64,000 nt of DNA, taken from Bifidobacterium rousetti. Its GTDB lineage: Bacteria > Actinomycetota > Actinomycetes > Actinomycetales > Bifidobacteriaceae. Each line of letters starts with the position of its first letter. Within the stretch, counting starts at the first letter, position 1. Below, piece after piece: positions 16,121-25,841 of the stretch. The stretch spans positions 62,001 through 126,000 of the forward strand of contig NZ_PEBH01000006.1 of assembly GCF_008698235.1 (NCBI RefSeq), in the 5' to 3' direction. Made by a program: the position numbers and the translations under genes. The notes below the pieces were generated by a model. The model did no database searches. It worked only from the letters and a program-made list of their open reading frames with translations, and had not been told where the DNA came from.

Positions 16121-17545
16121 TCAGCCGACGGACTTGCGGCTGGTTTCGGGGCCGAAGACGGCGATCACGATGGCGGCGACGGCCGCGGTGATCGAGATCG
16201 CGACGAAGATCGACGTCGCACCCCACGCGGTGAGCATCTGCGCGACGATGAGCGGCATCAGCACGGTGAGCAGCTTGGCGAACGCGTTGGCGACGCCGGT
16301 GCAGCGGAAGCGGACCTGCGTCGGGAACAGCTCCGGCGTGTACACGGCGATGACCGCGCAGAACGTCACGTACAGGGACGTGGTGAGCACGAAGCCGACG
16401 ATGATCGCGGGCACGGTGGAGGTCTGCGCGGCGTAGAGCAGGCCGAACACGGCGGTCACGACGAACGCCGGCACGATCGTGCGCTTGCGGCCGATGCGGT
16501 CGACGAACGCGGCGCTCAGGATGCAGCCGAGCGGCGCGCCGAGCAGCATCACAGTGCTGATCCACAGCGAACCGGACAGGTTGATGCCCTTCTTGACGAG
16601 CAGCGTCGGCACCCAGGAGGTGAACGTGTACTGGGTCACGTTGGTCGCGCCGACCGCAATGAGGGCGACGAACAGGCACAGGGCGACCGACTTGGCGGTG
16701 TTGCGCGTGCCGGAGGCGGCGGTGCCGGCGCCTGCCGAGGTGTTACCGGTGCCGATGTTCTCGCCGCGCACGTCGGCGATCGGCGTATCGTCCACGCCGT
16801 TGGCCTCGAGGGTCTTCACGATCGCGTCGGCCTCGTCCATGTGTCCGTGGAGCGCGAGCCATCGCGGCGATTCGGGGATGTCGCGGCGCAGCCACCAGAT
16901 GATGCCGGCGAGCACGCCGATCGCGACGAACATCGGGCGCCACGTCCAGCGCGGGATGATGAACGCGCACAGCAGCATCGTGACGGGCGCGGCCGCGTTG
17001 GCGAAGATGGAGATGATCGCGCACCACTTGCCGCGTGACTTCGCCGGCGCGAACTCGTTGACCATCGCGTAGCCGGTCACGATCTCGGCGCCGAGGCCGA
17101 TGCCCGCGCCGAGACGGCACACCGTCAGGAACATCATCGTCGGGGCAAACGCGCCGATGAGCGTGAACCCGCCGAACAGCAGCAGGTTCAGCTGGTAGGC
17201 GACGCGACGGCCGAACAGGTCGCCGATGAACCCGGCCAGCAGCGAACCGATGAGCAGTCCGGCGAATCCCGCGGACAGGAACAGGGAGTTCTGCTGGACG
17301 GTGGACCACTTGGTCTCCAACGAGCTGGACGCGACGGTCGACGCCATGTACACGTCGATGCCGTCCAGCATCATGCCCGCCGCCACCAGGGCGACGATGC
17401 GCTTCAGCACGGGGGTGACGTTCGTGCGGTCGATGCGGTTGACGATGGTCCTGACCGCCGACTGCGGGTCGGCAGCGGCGTTGGCGGCGCGCGACCCGCT
17501 CTGCGAAGCCGGCGAAGTGGCCGGCGTGGCGATGCTAGTGCTCAT
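16121..17545 (-). CDS. MFS metabolite/H+ symporter
   Basis: The protein has 474 residues and about 12 predicted membrane segments. The first cytoplasmic loop GFIGDLFGRRVAYQ is the MFS motif (G-D-x-x-GRR), with RLGAGIGLGAEIVTGYAMVNEFAP and RDIPESPRWL later; these fit the sugar-porter or AAHS (aromatic acid/metabolite:H+ symporter) families. A cytoplasmic insert between the halves carries Ala/Gly/Thr repeats. The N-terminus is a long Ser/Ala/Thr tail. The ribosome-binding site before ATG 17545 is poor, so the true start may be internal. No enzyme neighbour reveals the substrate. Confidence 0.8.
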   Translation of the reverse strand: MSTSIATPATSPASQSGSRAANAAADPQSAVRTIVNRIDRTNVTPVLKRIVALVAAGMMLDGIDVYMASTVASSSLETKWSTVQQNSLFLSAGFAGLLIGSLLAGFIGDLFGRRVAYQLNLLLFGGFTLIGAFAPTMMFLTVCRLGAGIGLGAEIVTGYAMVNEFAPAKSRGKWCAIISIFANAAAPVTMLLCAFIIPRWTWRPMFVAIGVLAGIIWWLRRDIPESPRWLALHGHMDEADAIVKTLEANGVDDTPIADVRGENIGTGNTSAGAGTAASGTRNTAKSVALCLFVALIAVGATNVTQYTFTSWVPTLLVKKGINLSGSLWISTVMLLGAPLGCILSAAFVDRIGRKRTIVPAFVVTAVFGLLYAAQTSTVPAIIVGFVLTTSLYVTFCAVIAVYTPELFPTQVRFRCTGVANAFAKLLTVLMPLIVAQMLTAWGATSIFVAISITAAVAAIVIAVFGPETSRKSVG

Positions 17546-17783
17546 GATGATGGGGTCTCGATTGCCCCGGAACGCCCGCCGTCGTTTCCGTTCGGGTTGT
17601 CGCTTGGGCCGGTGGGCGCTGGTTGCGTTTCCGGCTACGGCGGGCTATGCGTTGTTTGCTTCCTGACTCTCTTGTGGTGTTGTGCACCAACTGCCCGTCA
17701 CCATAGGAGCAACCGACCGCCGTCTCGTGATACAGGTCACATATCGGACATGGTCGTGTCGGGCGAGGATCGCGGATCGCCGG

Positions 17784-20150
17784 TCAGAGTCGGTCGACGA
17801 GATAGAGGCGCGAGGCGAAATCCGGGCCGACGTTGGTGTCGTCGAGGCCGATGCGCATGAGCTCGGCGCCGGAGCGGACCACGCCGGGCGCGCCACCCGC
17901 GATCCTCGCCTCGCCCGCGACCTCGCCCGCGTCCGCGCCCGCCACCTCGCCCACATCCTCGGCCGAATACCCGAGTCGCCCGCGCAACGCGTCGTCCGGG
18001 TCGAGCCCCGGTCCGGCGACCGTCGTCACGCGGTACAGCGCGTCCGCGTCGAGCCCGCGCAGACGCAGCCGCGACTTGTGCCGGTTCGGCACGCCGAGGA
18101 TCACGTAGTCGCCGACGATCGCGTGCGCGCGGTCGGCCGAGACGACCATCCACGCGGCCTGCCGATGATCGTACGGCGCGCGCAGGCGGTACAGGTCGCC
18201 GTTATGCAGCAGCGGCGCGCGCTCCTTGAAGAACGCGACCTGCCGCGCGATCTCGTCGAGCTCGTCCTCCCCCACCCGCGTCAGGTCCATCTCGTAGCCG
18301 AACGTGCCGAACATCGCGACCGCGCCACGCATGGCGAGCGACTCGGATCGCCCGGTCTGATGGTTCGGCGTGATCGACACATGCGCGCCCATCGCGGAGA
18401 CCGGGAAGAAGTAGCTGGTGCCGTACTGGATCGACAGACGCTCGACCGCATCGGTGTCGTCGCTGGTCCAGATCTGCGGCGAGTAGGCGAGGATGCCCAT
18501 GTCGAACCGCGATCCGCCGGACGCGCAGCCTTCGATGATGAGGTCGGGGAACGCGGCGAGCAGTCGCCGGTAGAGCGCGTACACGCCGAGGATGTAGCGG
18601 TGGAACACCTCGCCCTGATGCTCGGCGCCGCGCGTGGCGTCGTACGCCTCGGTGATGAAACGGTTCATGTCCCATTTGATGTACGCCACGTTCGCGGAGT
18701 CGAGGATCGCGTGCATGCGCCCGTAGATGTGGTCGACGACCGCGGGATTCGCGAAGTTGAGCACGTACTGCTGGCGGTACACGGCGCTTGCGCGTCCGGG
18801 CGTCGCGATCACCCAGTCGGGGTGCGCCTCGTACAGGTCGGTGGCGCGGTTGACCATCTCCGGTTCGAACCACAGGCCGAACCGCATGCCGATCTCGTTG
18901 ATCTTCCGAGCGATGCCGGCGACGCCTTCGGGCAGGCGCTCAGGGTTGGCGATCCAGTCGCCGAGTCCCGCGCGGTCGCTGGTGCGCGCGTGCTCCCCGC
19001 GCCCGAACCAGCCGTCGTCGAGCACGAACAGTTCGACGCCGGCCCTGTGCGCGATCCGCGCGAGTTCCAGCAGCTTCTCCTCGGTGAAGTCGAAGTACGT
19101 GGCCTCCCAGTTGTTAATGAGGATCGGCCGCTCGCGCCTCGCCCAGCGCGGGCGCTCCAGATGGTCGAGGACGATGCGGTGGAAGGTCTGACTCAGGTCG
19201 TTGAGACCACGGTCGGTGTGACCGAGCAGCGCTTCGGGGCTTTGGAACGATTCGCCGGGCGCGAGCCGCCACGCGAATCCGGCCGGGTTGATGCCGAGCT
19301 GGAGCCGGGTGGCGCCGTATGCGTCGACTTCGGCGTGCAGGTCGAAGTTGCCCGAGTAGACGAACGCGAGCCCGAACGCCTCGCCCCGGTCCTCGTCGGA
19401 GCCTGGTCGCGCGATGATCGCGTTGGGGCTGAAGTAGGGCCCGCTCGCGCCCCGCATCGAACCGATCGACTGTACGCCGGGATGCAGCGGCTGGCGATAC
19501 GGCTGGCGTTCGCGCGCCCACGCGCCGGTGAACTCGATCATCTCGTAGTCGTCGTCGGGCAGGTCGAGGTTCAGGCTAGCGATGCGTTCGATCGTGACCG
19601 GCTCGTCGCCGTGGTTCGTGACGAGCACGCTGCGCGCGATGACCGGTTCGTCGCGGAAGATCGTGTAGTTCAGGGTCGCGGTCAGACCGGTGAGGTCGTC
19701 GACGAGGTCGATGCTCAGGGTCGCGGCGTCGGCGTCACCCGGTACGGAGTCCGCGTATGTCGCCGGCAGCCCATCGAGCTCCGGCTTGCCGGGGGCGACC
19801 CGATACCCCGCGTACCGGAAGTCGGTGATGCGCGAGCCGTTGCCCTGCAGCACGGTGATCGCGGGACCGCGGAAGTCGCCGCGGCCGTATTCGGGGAACT
19901 CCTGCCGCGACTGCTCGATGCGCAGCTCGCCGTGTTCGTCGGCGGTGGTCGCCTGCACGCGGAACCCGTCGTCGACGAGATAGCCGAAATCGCGCCGGCC
20001 GGGACGACTGCCCGAACCGGGCACCGCCGCGCCGGTGTACAGGTTGATGAGTTTGCCCTCGACGACCTTGAGGATCATGCTCACCCGCCCGTTGGTCAGA
20101 TGGAACTGCTCCAGCTCCTCGTCGACATCGATCAGTGATGTACCGGTCAT
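17784..20150 (-). CDS. GH36 alpha-galactosidase
   Basis: A 788-residue cytoplasmic enzyme that removes alpha-1,6-galactose from raffinose-type oligosaccharides or galactosides. The GH36 nucleophile motif is YIKWDMNRF (Asp about residue 493), and the acid/base Asp lies in PQIWTSDDTDAVERL (about 566). EGCASGGSRFD between them and the N-terminal beta-supersandwich are typical. The start MTGTSLIDVDEELEQF at 20150 has AGAAGAGG upstream. A perfect GTTAACGTTAAC palindrome lies 38 bp before the start, so it probably belongs to the local LacI regulon. It follows GH27, GH51 and a transporter remnant on the same strand. Confidence 0.93.
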   Translation of the reverse strand: MTGTSLIDVDEELEQFHLTNGRVSMILKVVEGKLINLYTGAAVPGSGSRPGRRDFGYLVDDGFRVQATTADEHGELRIEQSRQEFPEYGRGDFRGPAITVLQGNGSRITDFRYAGYRVAPGKPELDGLPATYADSVPGDADAATLSIDLVDDLTGLTATLNYTIFRDEPVIARSVLVTNHGDEPVTIERIASLNLDLPDDDYEMIEFTGAWARERQPYRQPLHPGVQSIGSMRGASGPYFSPNAIIARPGSDEDRGEAFGLAFVYSGNFDLHAEVDAYGATRLQLGINPAGFAWRLAPGESFQSPEALLGHTDRGLNDLSQTFHRIVLDHLERPRWARRERPILINNWEATYFDFTEEKLLELARIAHRAGVELFVLDDGWFGRGEHARTSDRAGLGDWIANPERLPEGVAGIARKINEIGMRFGLWFEPEMVNRATDLYEAHPDWVIATPGRASAVYRQQYVLNFANPAVVDHIYGRMHAILDSANVAYIKWDMNRFITEAYDATRGAEHQGEVFHRYILGVYALYRRLLAAFPDLIIEGCASGGSRFDMGILAYSPQIWTSDDTDAVERLSIQYGTSYFFPVSAMGAHVSITPNHQTGRSESLAMRGAVAMFGTFGYEMDLTRVGEDELDEIARQVAFFKERAPLLHNGDLYRLRAPYDHRQAAWMVVSADRAHAIVGDYVILGVPNRHKSRLRLRGLDADALYRVTTVAGPGLDPDDALRGRLGYSAEDVGEVAGADAGEVAGEARIAGGAPGVVRSGAELMRIGLDDTNVGPDFASRLYLVDRL

Positions 20151-20187
20151 GGGATACCTCTTCTCAGCGTCCTCGCGCATCAGCCAC

Positions 20188-20199
20188 GTTAACGTTAAC
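20188..20199. promoter_or_regulatory. LacI-type operator upstream of GH36
   Basis: A perfect 12-base palindrome GTTAACGTTAAC with a central CG, 38 bp upstream of the GH36 start and within a few bases of the stop codon of the transporter remnant. The same core occurs before GH27 (24551) and GH127 (37124), with variants elsewhere in the locus. Confidence 0.75.
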
Positions 20200-20203
20200 T
20201 ATC

Positions 20204-20541
20204 CTACCGCGAGCCGTTGAGCCAGACCTGGTCGTAGGGCATGCCGGTGAGCTTCTCGATCGTGCGGCGGGTTTCGGCGTCGACGGCGGATTTGCGGCAG
20301 GCGTCTGCACCGACCGGGTCGAGTCGAAACCGACCGTCCCGAGGATCACGTCGACGAGGATCGTCGCAAGTCCCGATCCGAGCTGACGGAACGACGCCTG
20401 GATCGCGGAGAACGTGGCCGACCGGTAGCGGCGCGTCACCACCTGATCGACATCGGCCATGTACGGGAACACGGCCCACGGCAGACGGCCCTTCGACGAG
20501 TCGATCGCGCTGCGTAGCGCGTCGCTTTCGCTGTCGGTCAT
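20204..20541 (-). pseudogene. Remnant of a GPH-family sugar transporter
   Basis: The reading frame starts MTDSESDALRSAIDSSKGR, then jumps to LPWAVFPYMADVDQVVTRR and FRQLGSGLATILVDVILGTV, which is nearly identical to the C-terminal third of the intact transporter at 3261-4868 (LPWAVFPYIADIDQIVTRR). A further deletion and a frameshift follow; the true C-terminus KSAVDAETRRTIEKLTG appears in another frame and stops at 20204. About 350 codons are missing. A start codon and AAAGG remain. It once linked GH51 and GH36 in an operon, so the locus has lost a dedicated importer. Confidence 0.88.
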
Positions 20542-20570
20542 GGGAGGGTTGCGACCTTTCGTTCGGTGAT

Positions 20571-23054
20571 TCAGTGGCGGATGGCGAGGACGGTGAACGA
20601 CCAGGCTGGGGCCGTGTATGCGGCCTTGCCGGCGTCGGCGCTGTTTGCGGTCAGCGCGACGTCATGCGTGACGACCGGCGCGGTGGGCGATTCGGCGCCC
20701 TTGGCTCCGGCGTACGGGTCGTCGCCGGTCAGGACGGTGGCGGTCGCGGTGATGGCCGCGCCGTCGCCCGCCGCACCGAATCCCAGCGATTCGAGCACCT
20801 GCGTCAGGTCGACGTCGACCGCATCGGGCAGCGCGTTGACCACGCGGATGCAGTCGACGCCCGCCGCGGAATCGCGCGACACGGACACCGTGCGACGCGG
20901 CTCCTCGGGGATCTCACGGCCCTCGATCACGAGCCGGTCATCGATGTACAACGCCAGCGACTCGCCGCGGTCCGCGACCTCGATGCGCGCGTGCCACACG
21001 GTGCCGGGCCTGACCGCGTCCATCGACGACTCGGTGTTGGCGAGGTTGTAGCCGGAGCCGTCGCACACCAGACGCAGCGCGAAACCGCGGCCGAACGACG
21101 CGCCGCTGTGGTTCTTGCCGTCGATGTCACCAAAATCGAATCCGACACCCCACATGCCCTCGTGGTAGGTGACGGTGGCGCGGATCGTGTACGCGTCGGC
21201 CGCGAGATCGTCCGGCGTGGGCAGCGTGACTCCGCTCCCCCGATACTCGACGTCCGGCAGATCGATGCGACGGCCATCCGCCGTTTCGATCGACAGGTCG
21301 GTGAAATCGGCCTTCGCGCCGCCTCCGACGCGCAGTCCGATGCGGTTCGGCAGATCGCGGCGCAGCGTGATAGGCCCCGAAAGCGCGACCGGCCACGCGG
21401 TGTCGGCGGTGGTGGTGGCGAACATCTTCTGTACCCAGTAGCTGTACGGATGGTAGACGCGCTCGTTGTCGAAGTAGATGAGGTCCGGGTCCCAGCTGTT
21501 GTGGCCGTTCTTGCAGAACAGCGGCGCGTAGGACGCCATATGCACGACGTCGCCGTTGAGCTCCATCGCACGCCCCATGAACGCGGCCTCCGCGAGGCCG
21601 TTGATGAGCCCGGTGCCCCACGAGCCGTACTCGCCCAGATACACCTTCGGTCCTTCGCGGTCGGTCAGGTCGTAGTGGTCGAGGTTGTGGAACCACCAGC
21701 TCGACGACTGGTAGGAGTGTTCGTCGACGATCGGGATGCGGGCCTTGCGCGCGTAGTCCCAGCCCTGCTCGTAGTCGCGGCCGGCCGGCGCCGGGCCGAT
21801 CGTGCCGACGACGGTGATTTCGGGGTGCGCGGCCTTGACGGCATCGAAGATGCGCTCGAAGCGGTCCTTGAACACGTCGTCGATGAGATCCTCGTTGCCG
21901 ATGCCGAGGTATTCGAGGCCGAACGGCTCGGGGTGGCCCATCGCCGCGCGCTTGGCGGCCCACTTGTTGACGGCCGGGTCGGCGTTGCAGAAGTCGATCA
22001 GGGCGAGCACCTCGTCGATGTACGCGGGCATGTCCTCGAACGCGATCGGCACGGGGCCCTGACTGGTGTTCTGGCAGCTCACGCCGGCGGCGAGCACCGG
22101 CAGCGGCTTGGCGCCGATCGTCTCGCACAGGCGCAGGTACTCGTAATAGCCCAGTCGGAAGGACTGGTGGTAGCCCCACAGGTTGAAGTCGTGCGGACGA
22201 TGCTCGACCGGCCCGATCGTGCGGTCCCAGTGATACATGTTGTCGATGCCGAGCCCGTGCGCGACGCATCCGCCGGGGAAGCGCATGAACCGGGGTTTCA
22301 GGTCGGCGAGCGCCTTGACGAGGTCGGGGCGGAAGTGCTCGAGGCCCTTGTAGGTGGTGCGCGGCTCGAGCGAGACGAAGTCGAGGTCGATGACGCCGTT
22401 CTCGGGGAAGGCGAGTCGCAGCACGCCCCGGCGCGCGACGACGGGCTTGCCGGCGTAGGGGTCGTCGGCGTCGGGATCCGACGCGTTGGACGTCTCACCC
22501 GACGTACCCGGCACGTCCAGTTCGGCGCGCAGCTGCGTCCACTCGCCGCCCGACGCCGGGGAGGCCGCGGGCGCGTGGACCGTCGCGGAGGCGAGCGTCC
22601 CGCCGTCGTCGCCGATCAGCGAGACGACGATCGGCAGGCCCCTGCCGTGCGCGCGCGTCCAGACCGAGAAATCGTACGTCTCGCCCGCTCGGAACGTCAT
22701 GCCGTCGAAGCCGACGTTCTCGAGCACGGGGGCGCCGATCAGCGGGTCGCCCGACTCCCCGACCTTGCCGATCTCGACGACCGCGTAATGCGGGTTCTCG
22801 TCGGCCACGGGCGCGACGTCGCGGATCGCGAACGCGGCGAACGCGCCCTCCGGCACGACCTTGCGCCAGAAACTGTAGTTGCTCCATCCTTCGCGGTCGG
22901 CGCGATCGTATTCGAACGCGCCGTTCTGTACGAGCTCCGAGTTGAGGCCGCCGTCGGCCGAATAGCTGATGTCCTCGAAGAACACGCCCCACAGGTCGGT
23001 GCTGATGGCGCGCTCGCCGGCCTTGTCGAGCGTTGCGATGAGGGAATCGGTCAT
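20571..23054 (-). CDS. GH51 alpha-L-arabinofuranosidase
   Basis: An 827-residue intracellular enzyme that releases L-arabinofuranose from arabinan or arabinoxylan oligosaccharides. FMRFPGGCVAHGLGIDNMYH, the acid/base motif LEYLGIGNEDL (Glu about residue 386) and the nucleophile motif KVYLGEYGSWG (Glu about 471) are diagnostic. A carbohydrate-binding-like N-terminal region lies between FFEDISYSADGGLNSELVQN and the barrel, and a beta-sandwich C-terminal domain follows. No signal peptide is seen. AAAGGAAC precedes ATG 23054. It lies 57 bp after GH27 on the same strand, so the two are probably co-transcribed from the operator-bearing promoter at 24551. Confidence 0.93.
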   Translation of the reverse strand: MTDSLIATLDKAGERAISTDLWGVFFEDISYSADGGLNSELVQNGAFEYDRADREGWSNYSFWRKVVPEGAFAAFAIRDVAPVADENPHYAVVEIGKVGESGDPLIGAPVLENVGFDGMTFRAGETYDFSVWTRAHGRGLPIVVSLIGDDGGTLASATVHAPAASPASGGEWTQLRAELDVPGTSGETSNASDPDADDPYAGKPVVARRGVLRLAFPENGVIDLDFVSLEPRTTYKGLEHFRPDLVKALADLKPRFMRFPGGCVAHGLGIDNMYHWDRTIGPVEHRPHDFNLWGYHQSFRLGYYEYLRLCETIGAKPLPVLAAGVSCQNTSQGPVPIAFEDMPAYIDEVLALIDFCNADPAVNKWAAKRAAMGHPEPFGLEYLGIGNEDLIDDVFKDRFERIFDAVKAAHPEITVVGTIGPAPAGRDYEQGWDYARKARIPIVDEHSYQSSSWWFHNLDHYDLTDREGPKVYLGEYGSWGTGLINGLAEAAFMGRAMELNGDVVHMASYAPLFCKNGHNSWDPDLIYFDNERVYHPYSYWVQKMFATTTADTAWPVALSGPITLRRDLPNRIGLRVGGGAKADFTDLSIETADGRRIDLPDVEYRGSGVTLPTPDDLAADAYTIRATVTYHEGMWGVGFDFGDIDGKNHSGASFGRGFALRLVCDGSGYNLANTESSMDAVRPGTVWHARIEVADRGESLALYIDDRLVIEGREIPEEPRRTVSVSRDSAAGVDCIRVVNALPDAVDVDLTQVLESLGFGAAGDGAAITATATVLTGDDPYAGAKGAESPTAPVVTHDVALTANSADAGKAAYTAPAWSFTVLAIRH

Positions 23055-23111
23055 ATTGTTTTGTTCCTTTCGTGGGCTCCCAGGATTCCGCGACGAAATC
23101 CCGGGACTGAA

Positions 23112-24527
23112 TCACTTGTCAAGGGCCACCCAGAGCACGCCGTGGGCCGGGATCGTGCCGGTGATGACGCGGTCGGCGCCCTCGCCCTCGATGCGCACGT
23201 CGTCGGACTTGGCGCCCGGCGCGTCGGCGTAGAGGTCGGTCAGGGTCCAGTCGTCGTCGCGCGCGTCGAGGCCGACGATCGACTGCAGCTGGATGTTGGA
23301 TCGCAGATCATAGTCGTCGTCGCCGGTCCAGAAGAGCGCGGCGTAGTGGCCGCCCGCGTGCGCGGAGGGCGTGCCGTCGGCCCAGTCGGCGGCGTCGGCG
23401 GCCCAGACGATGAACTCGCCGCGGTACTTGGCGTTGTCGCCCCATCCATCGAACTGCCGTTCGCGCACGAGCTCGCGGTTGTTGGTCGATCCGGCGGTCA
23501 CCTCGCGCAGGGCAGGGTTGGCGAGCAGGGCGATCGCGTCGTCGTTGCTGGTGGGCAGGTCGCCGCCGACCATAAGCGGCGAGCGGCCCATGCACCACAG
23601 GGCGAGGAGGGTCTTCTGCTCGTCGAGCGTGAGGCGCGACTGGCGGTCGTCGCCCCGCTCGGCGCGCAGTCCGATGTGGCCGAACGGGATCATGTCGGCG
23701 TCGGCCCAGTGGCCGGCGGTCTGGAACGGGGCCCAGCGGGCGAGTCGCGCGAACTGCTGGTAGATGTCCTCCCAGCGATCCCACAGGTCGTCGGAGATGC
23801 GCCACATCTGGGCGTTCTCGCGCAGGAAGTCGACGTACGTGGTCGACATCCAGCCGCCGGGCGACAGGGACAGGTCGATCGCGCGGCCGTACTTGGTTTC
23901 GGCCTTGGCGATCGCGCGGTGGTAGGCGGCGATCTCGTCGACGTGGAACGGGGTCTGCATGTCGTCGACCTTGAGGAAGTCAAGCCCCCAGGAGGCGAAC
24001 AGGTCGAGCTGCGCATCGTACCGCGCCTGTGCGCCGGGGTGATTCTGGTTGAGGCCGTAGTTGTCCGGGTTCCACTTGCACACGTGCTTGAGGTCGGCCA
24101 CGTCCTGCGCGGTGTAGTCGGTGCCGTACACGGGCAGGTTCTTGTCGACGGCGATGCGCGGGATGCCGCGCATCATGTGCACGCCGAGCTTCATGCCAAG
24201 TTCGTGGACCTTGTCGGCGAGCGGCGCGAAGCCCCTGCCGCCGGCCGCGGAGGGGAAGCGCACCGGATCGGGCAGCTGGCGGCCGTATTCGTCGAGGATG
24301 AGCGGCGCGTTCTCGTTGTAGCCGTGGGCGCGCGCGGTGGGGTCGTACCAGTCGATGTCGATGACCAGCGTGTCCCAGCCCGCGTCCTTGAGGTGCTCGG
24401 CCATGAAGCGCGCGTTGGCGAGGAGTTCGTCCTCGGTGACGGTGGTGCCGTAGGAGTCCCAGCTGTTCCAGCCCATCGGCGGGCGCCACGCTTGGGGAAG
24501 CGATTGGCCAAGCGTCTGATTCGTCAT
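23112..24527 (-). CDS. GH27 alpha-galactosidase or beta-L-arabinopyranosidase
   Basis: A 471-residue cytoplasmic enzyme. PPMGWNSWDSYGTTV at the start is the GH27 signature; FLKVDDMQ (about residue 187) carries the nucleophile Asp, and RISDDLWDRW (about 244) the acid/base Asp. GGDLPTSNDDAIALLANPAL marks the end of the barrel. GH27 contains alpha-galactosidases and beta-L-arabinopyranosidases. The arabinose-processing neighbours make the second activity plausible, but sequence alone does not decide. AGGA precedes ATG 24527. It leads the GH27-GH51 operon, with a TTAACGTTAA operator only 24 bp upstream of the start. Confidence 0.88.
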   Translation of the reverse strand: MTNQTLGQSLPQAWRPPMGWNSWDSYGTTVTEDELLANARFMAEHLKDAGWDTLVIDIDWYDPTARAHGYNENAPLILDEYGRQLPDPVRFPSAAGGRGFAPLADKVHELGMKLGVHMMRGIPRIAVDKNLPVYGTDYTAQDVADLKHVCKWNPDNYGLNQNHPGAQARYDAQLDLFASWGLDFLKVDDMQTPFHVDEIAAYHRAIAKAETKYGRAIDLSLSPGGWMSTTYVDFLRENAQMWRISDDLWDRWEDIYQQFARLARWAPFQTAGHWADADMIPFGHIGLRAERGDDRQSRLTLDEQKTLLALWCMGRSPLMVGGDLPTSNDDAIALLANPALREVTAGSTNNRELVRERQFDGWGDNAKYRGEFIVWAADAADWADGTPSAHAGGHYAALFWTGDDDYDLRSNIQLQSIVGLDARDDDWTLTDLYADAPGAKSDDVRIEGEGADRVITGTIPAHGVLWVALDK

Positions 24528-24550
24528 TGCATCCTGCTTTCAACATGAAA

Positions 24551-24560
24551 TTAACGTTAA
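24551..24560. promoter_or_regulatory. LacI-type operator upstream of GH27
   Basis: The palindrome TTAACGTTAA lies 24 bp before the GH27 start codon, where a bound repressor would overlap the 5' end of the message. It is identical in core to the sites at 20188 and 37124. Confidence 0.7.
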
Positions 24561-24710
24561 CTATTGTAGCGCTATCGTAGACCGACGCCAACACTTTTGC
24601 CCAACAGATCACCGCAAGACGCAAAGCATCGATATACCGTTGCACTGCAAGCACTTGCGACATGCCGACACCGACATCACGCAACACGCCGATACGGCAC
24701 CATCATAATA

Positions 24711-24722
24711 GTTACCGATAAC
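24711..24722. promoter_or_regulatory. LacI-type operator upstream of GH43
   Basis: GTTACCGATAAC is a near-perfect palindrome with a central CG, 64 bp upstream of the GH43 start at 24786. It differs from GTTAACGTTAAC at two positions. A -10-like TATACT (24737-24742) lies just downstream. Confidence 0.6.
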
Positions 24723-24785
24723 CATACTTACGCGGTATACTGTCCTCCAGAGCATTGACGCCGACCAATCCACCAAGGAGCACAC

Positions 24786-25841
24786 ATGACCGACATCACC
24801 CCGCAGTCGCCGAAGACCGAGGCGTACCTGTTCGTCCACTTCATCGGCGACGAACGCACGCCGATGGACGAGCAGCTGTACTTCGCCCTGAGCCGCGACG
24901 GCGTCCACTGGCACGACCTGCGCCCGGCCGGCAAGCCGGCGCTCGTCTGGACCGGAGGGGAGAAGGGCGTGCGCGACCCGCACATCGAACGCGACCCGCG
25001 CGGCGGATTCCACATCGTCGCCACCGACCTGTCCATCCACTACCGCGGCGGATGGGGGCCGAACTGCGGCGCGACCGTGAACGGATCGACCGGGCTCGTC
25101 GTCTGGGACTCCCCCGACCTCGTGAACTGGGGCGAGCCGCGTCTGGTCGACGTCGCCTCGAAGATCCCCGGCGCGGGCATGGCCTGGGCGCCGGAAGCCA
25201 ACTGGGACCCGGACAAGGAACAGTGGATCGTGTTCTGGGCCACGACGACGAACACCGACGAGCCGGGCAACCCGCTGAACAACGAGCTCGGCGACCGCGT
25301 CAACATGTACTACGCGACCACCACCGACTTCCGCACGTTCTCCGATCCGGTCAAGTGGATCGACCGGCGCAACGACATCATCGACACGACGATGCTGCGC
25401 GACGATGACGGCTGGTGGTACCGCGCATCCAAGGATTCGGAGATCACGATCGAGCGCACGCGCAACCCGTACGCCCAGACGTACGAGGTGCTGCGCACCG
25501 ACGACCCGCAGGCGTGGTCGTACGTCGGCACGTTGACCGACATCCTCGGCAACGGCCGCTACTCGTGGCGCTACCTCGAAGGCCCGGAGCTGTTCCGCTA
25601 CAACGACGCCGACGTGAGGACCGTGAACGGCCGTCCGATGCGCTTCGGTCTCATGTGCGACCAGTACGCCGAGGCGAAGGGCTACCTGCCGTTCCGCTCC
25701 GCCGACTTGTCGAGCCGCGAGCCGGAGGACTGGGCCGTCGCCGACGACATCGACTTCGGCAAGCTCAAAAAGCGACACGGCGCGATCCTGCCGATCACCG
25801 CCGCCGAATACGACGGCATCGAAGCCGCCTTCGCGCTGTGA
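24786..25841 (+). CDS. GH43 family glycosidase (arabinofuranosidase/xylosidase type)
   Basis: A 351-residue five-bladed beta-propeller enzyme. The three GH43 acidic positions are visible: VRDPHIERDPRGGFH (Asp near residue 65), DIIDTTMLRDDDGWWY (Asp near 200) and YLEGPELFRYND (general acid Glu near 265, in the EGP motif). No signal peptide is seen. ATG 24786 follows CAAGGAGCACAC. It is transcribed divergently from the GH27-GH51 operon, with an operator at 24711. Arabinofuranosidase action on imported arabino-oligosaccharides is likely; the linkage is unknown. Confidence 0.85.
   Translation: MTDITPQSPKTEAYLFVHFIGDERTPMDEQLYFALSRDGVHWHDLRPAGKPALVWTGGEKGVRDPHIERDPRGGFHIVATDLSIHYRGGWGPNCGATVNGSTGLVVWDSPDLVNWGEPRLVDVASKIPGAGMAWAPEANWDPDKEQWIVFWATTTNTDEPGNPLNNELGDRVNMYYATTTDFRTFSDPVKWIDRRNDIIDTTMLRDDDGWWYRASKDSEITIERTRNPYAQTYEVLRTDDPQAWSYVGTLTDILGNGRYSWRYLEGPELFRYNDADVRTVNGRPMRFGLMCDQYAEAKGYLPFRSADLSSREPEDWAVADDIDFGKLKKRHGAILPITAAEYDGIEAAFAL

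Noticed and set aside
20241..24548. A 1435-codon plus-strand frame opposite GH51 and GH27
   Set aside because: A shadow of two recognisable enzymes; composition is typical of an antisense frame in high-GC DNA.
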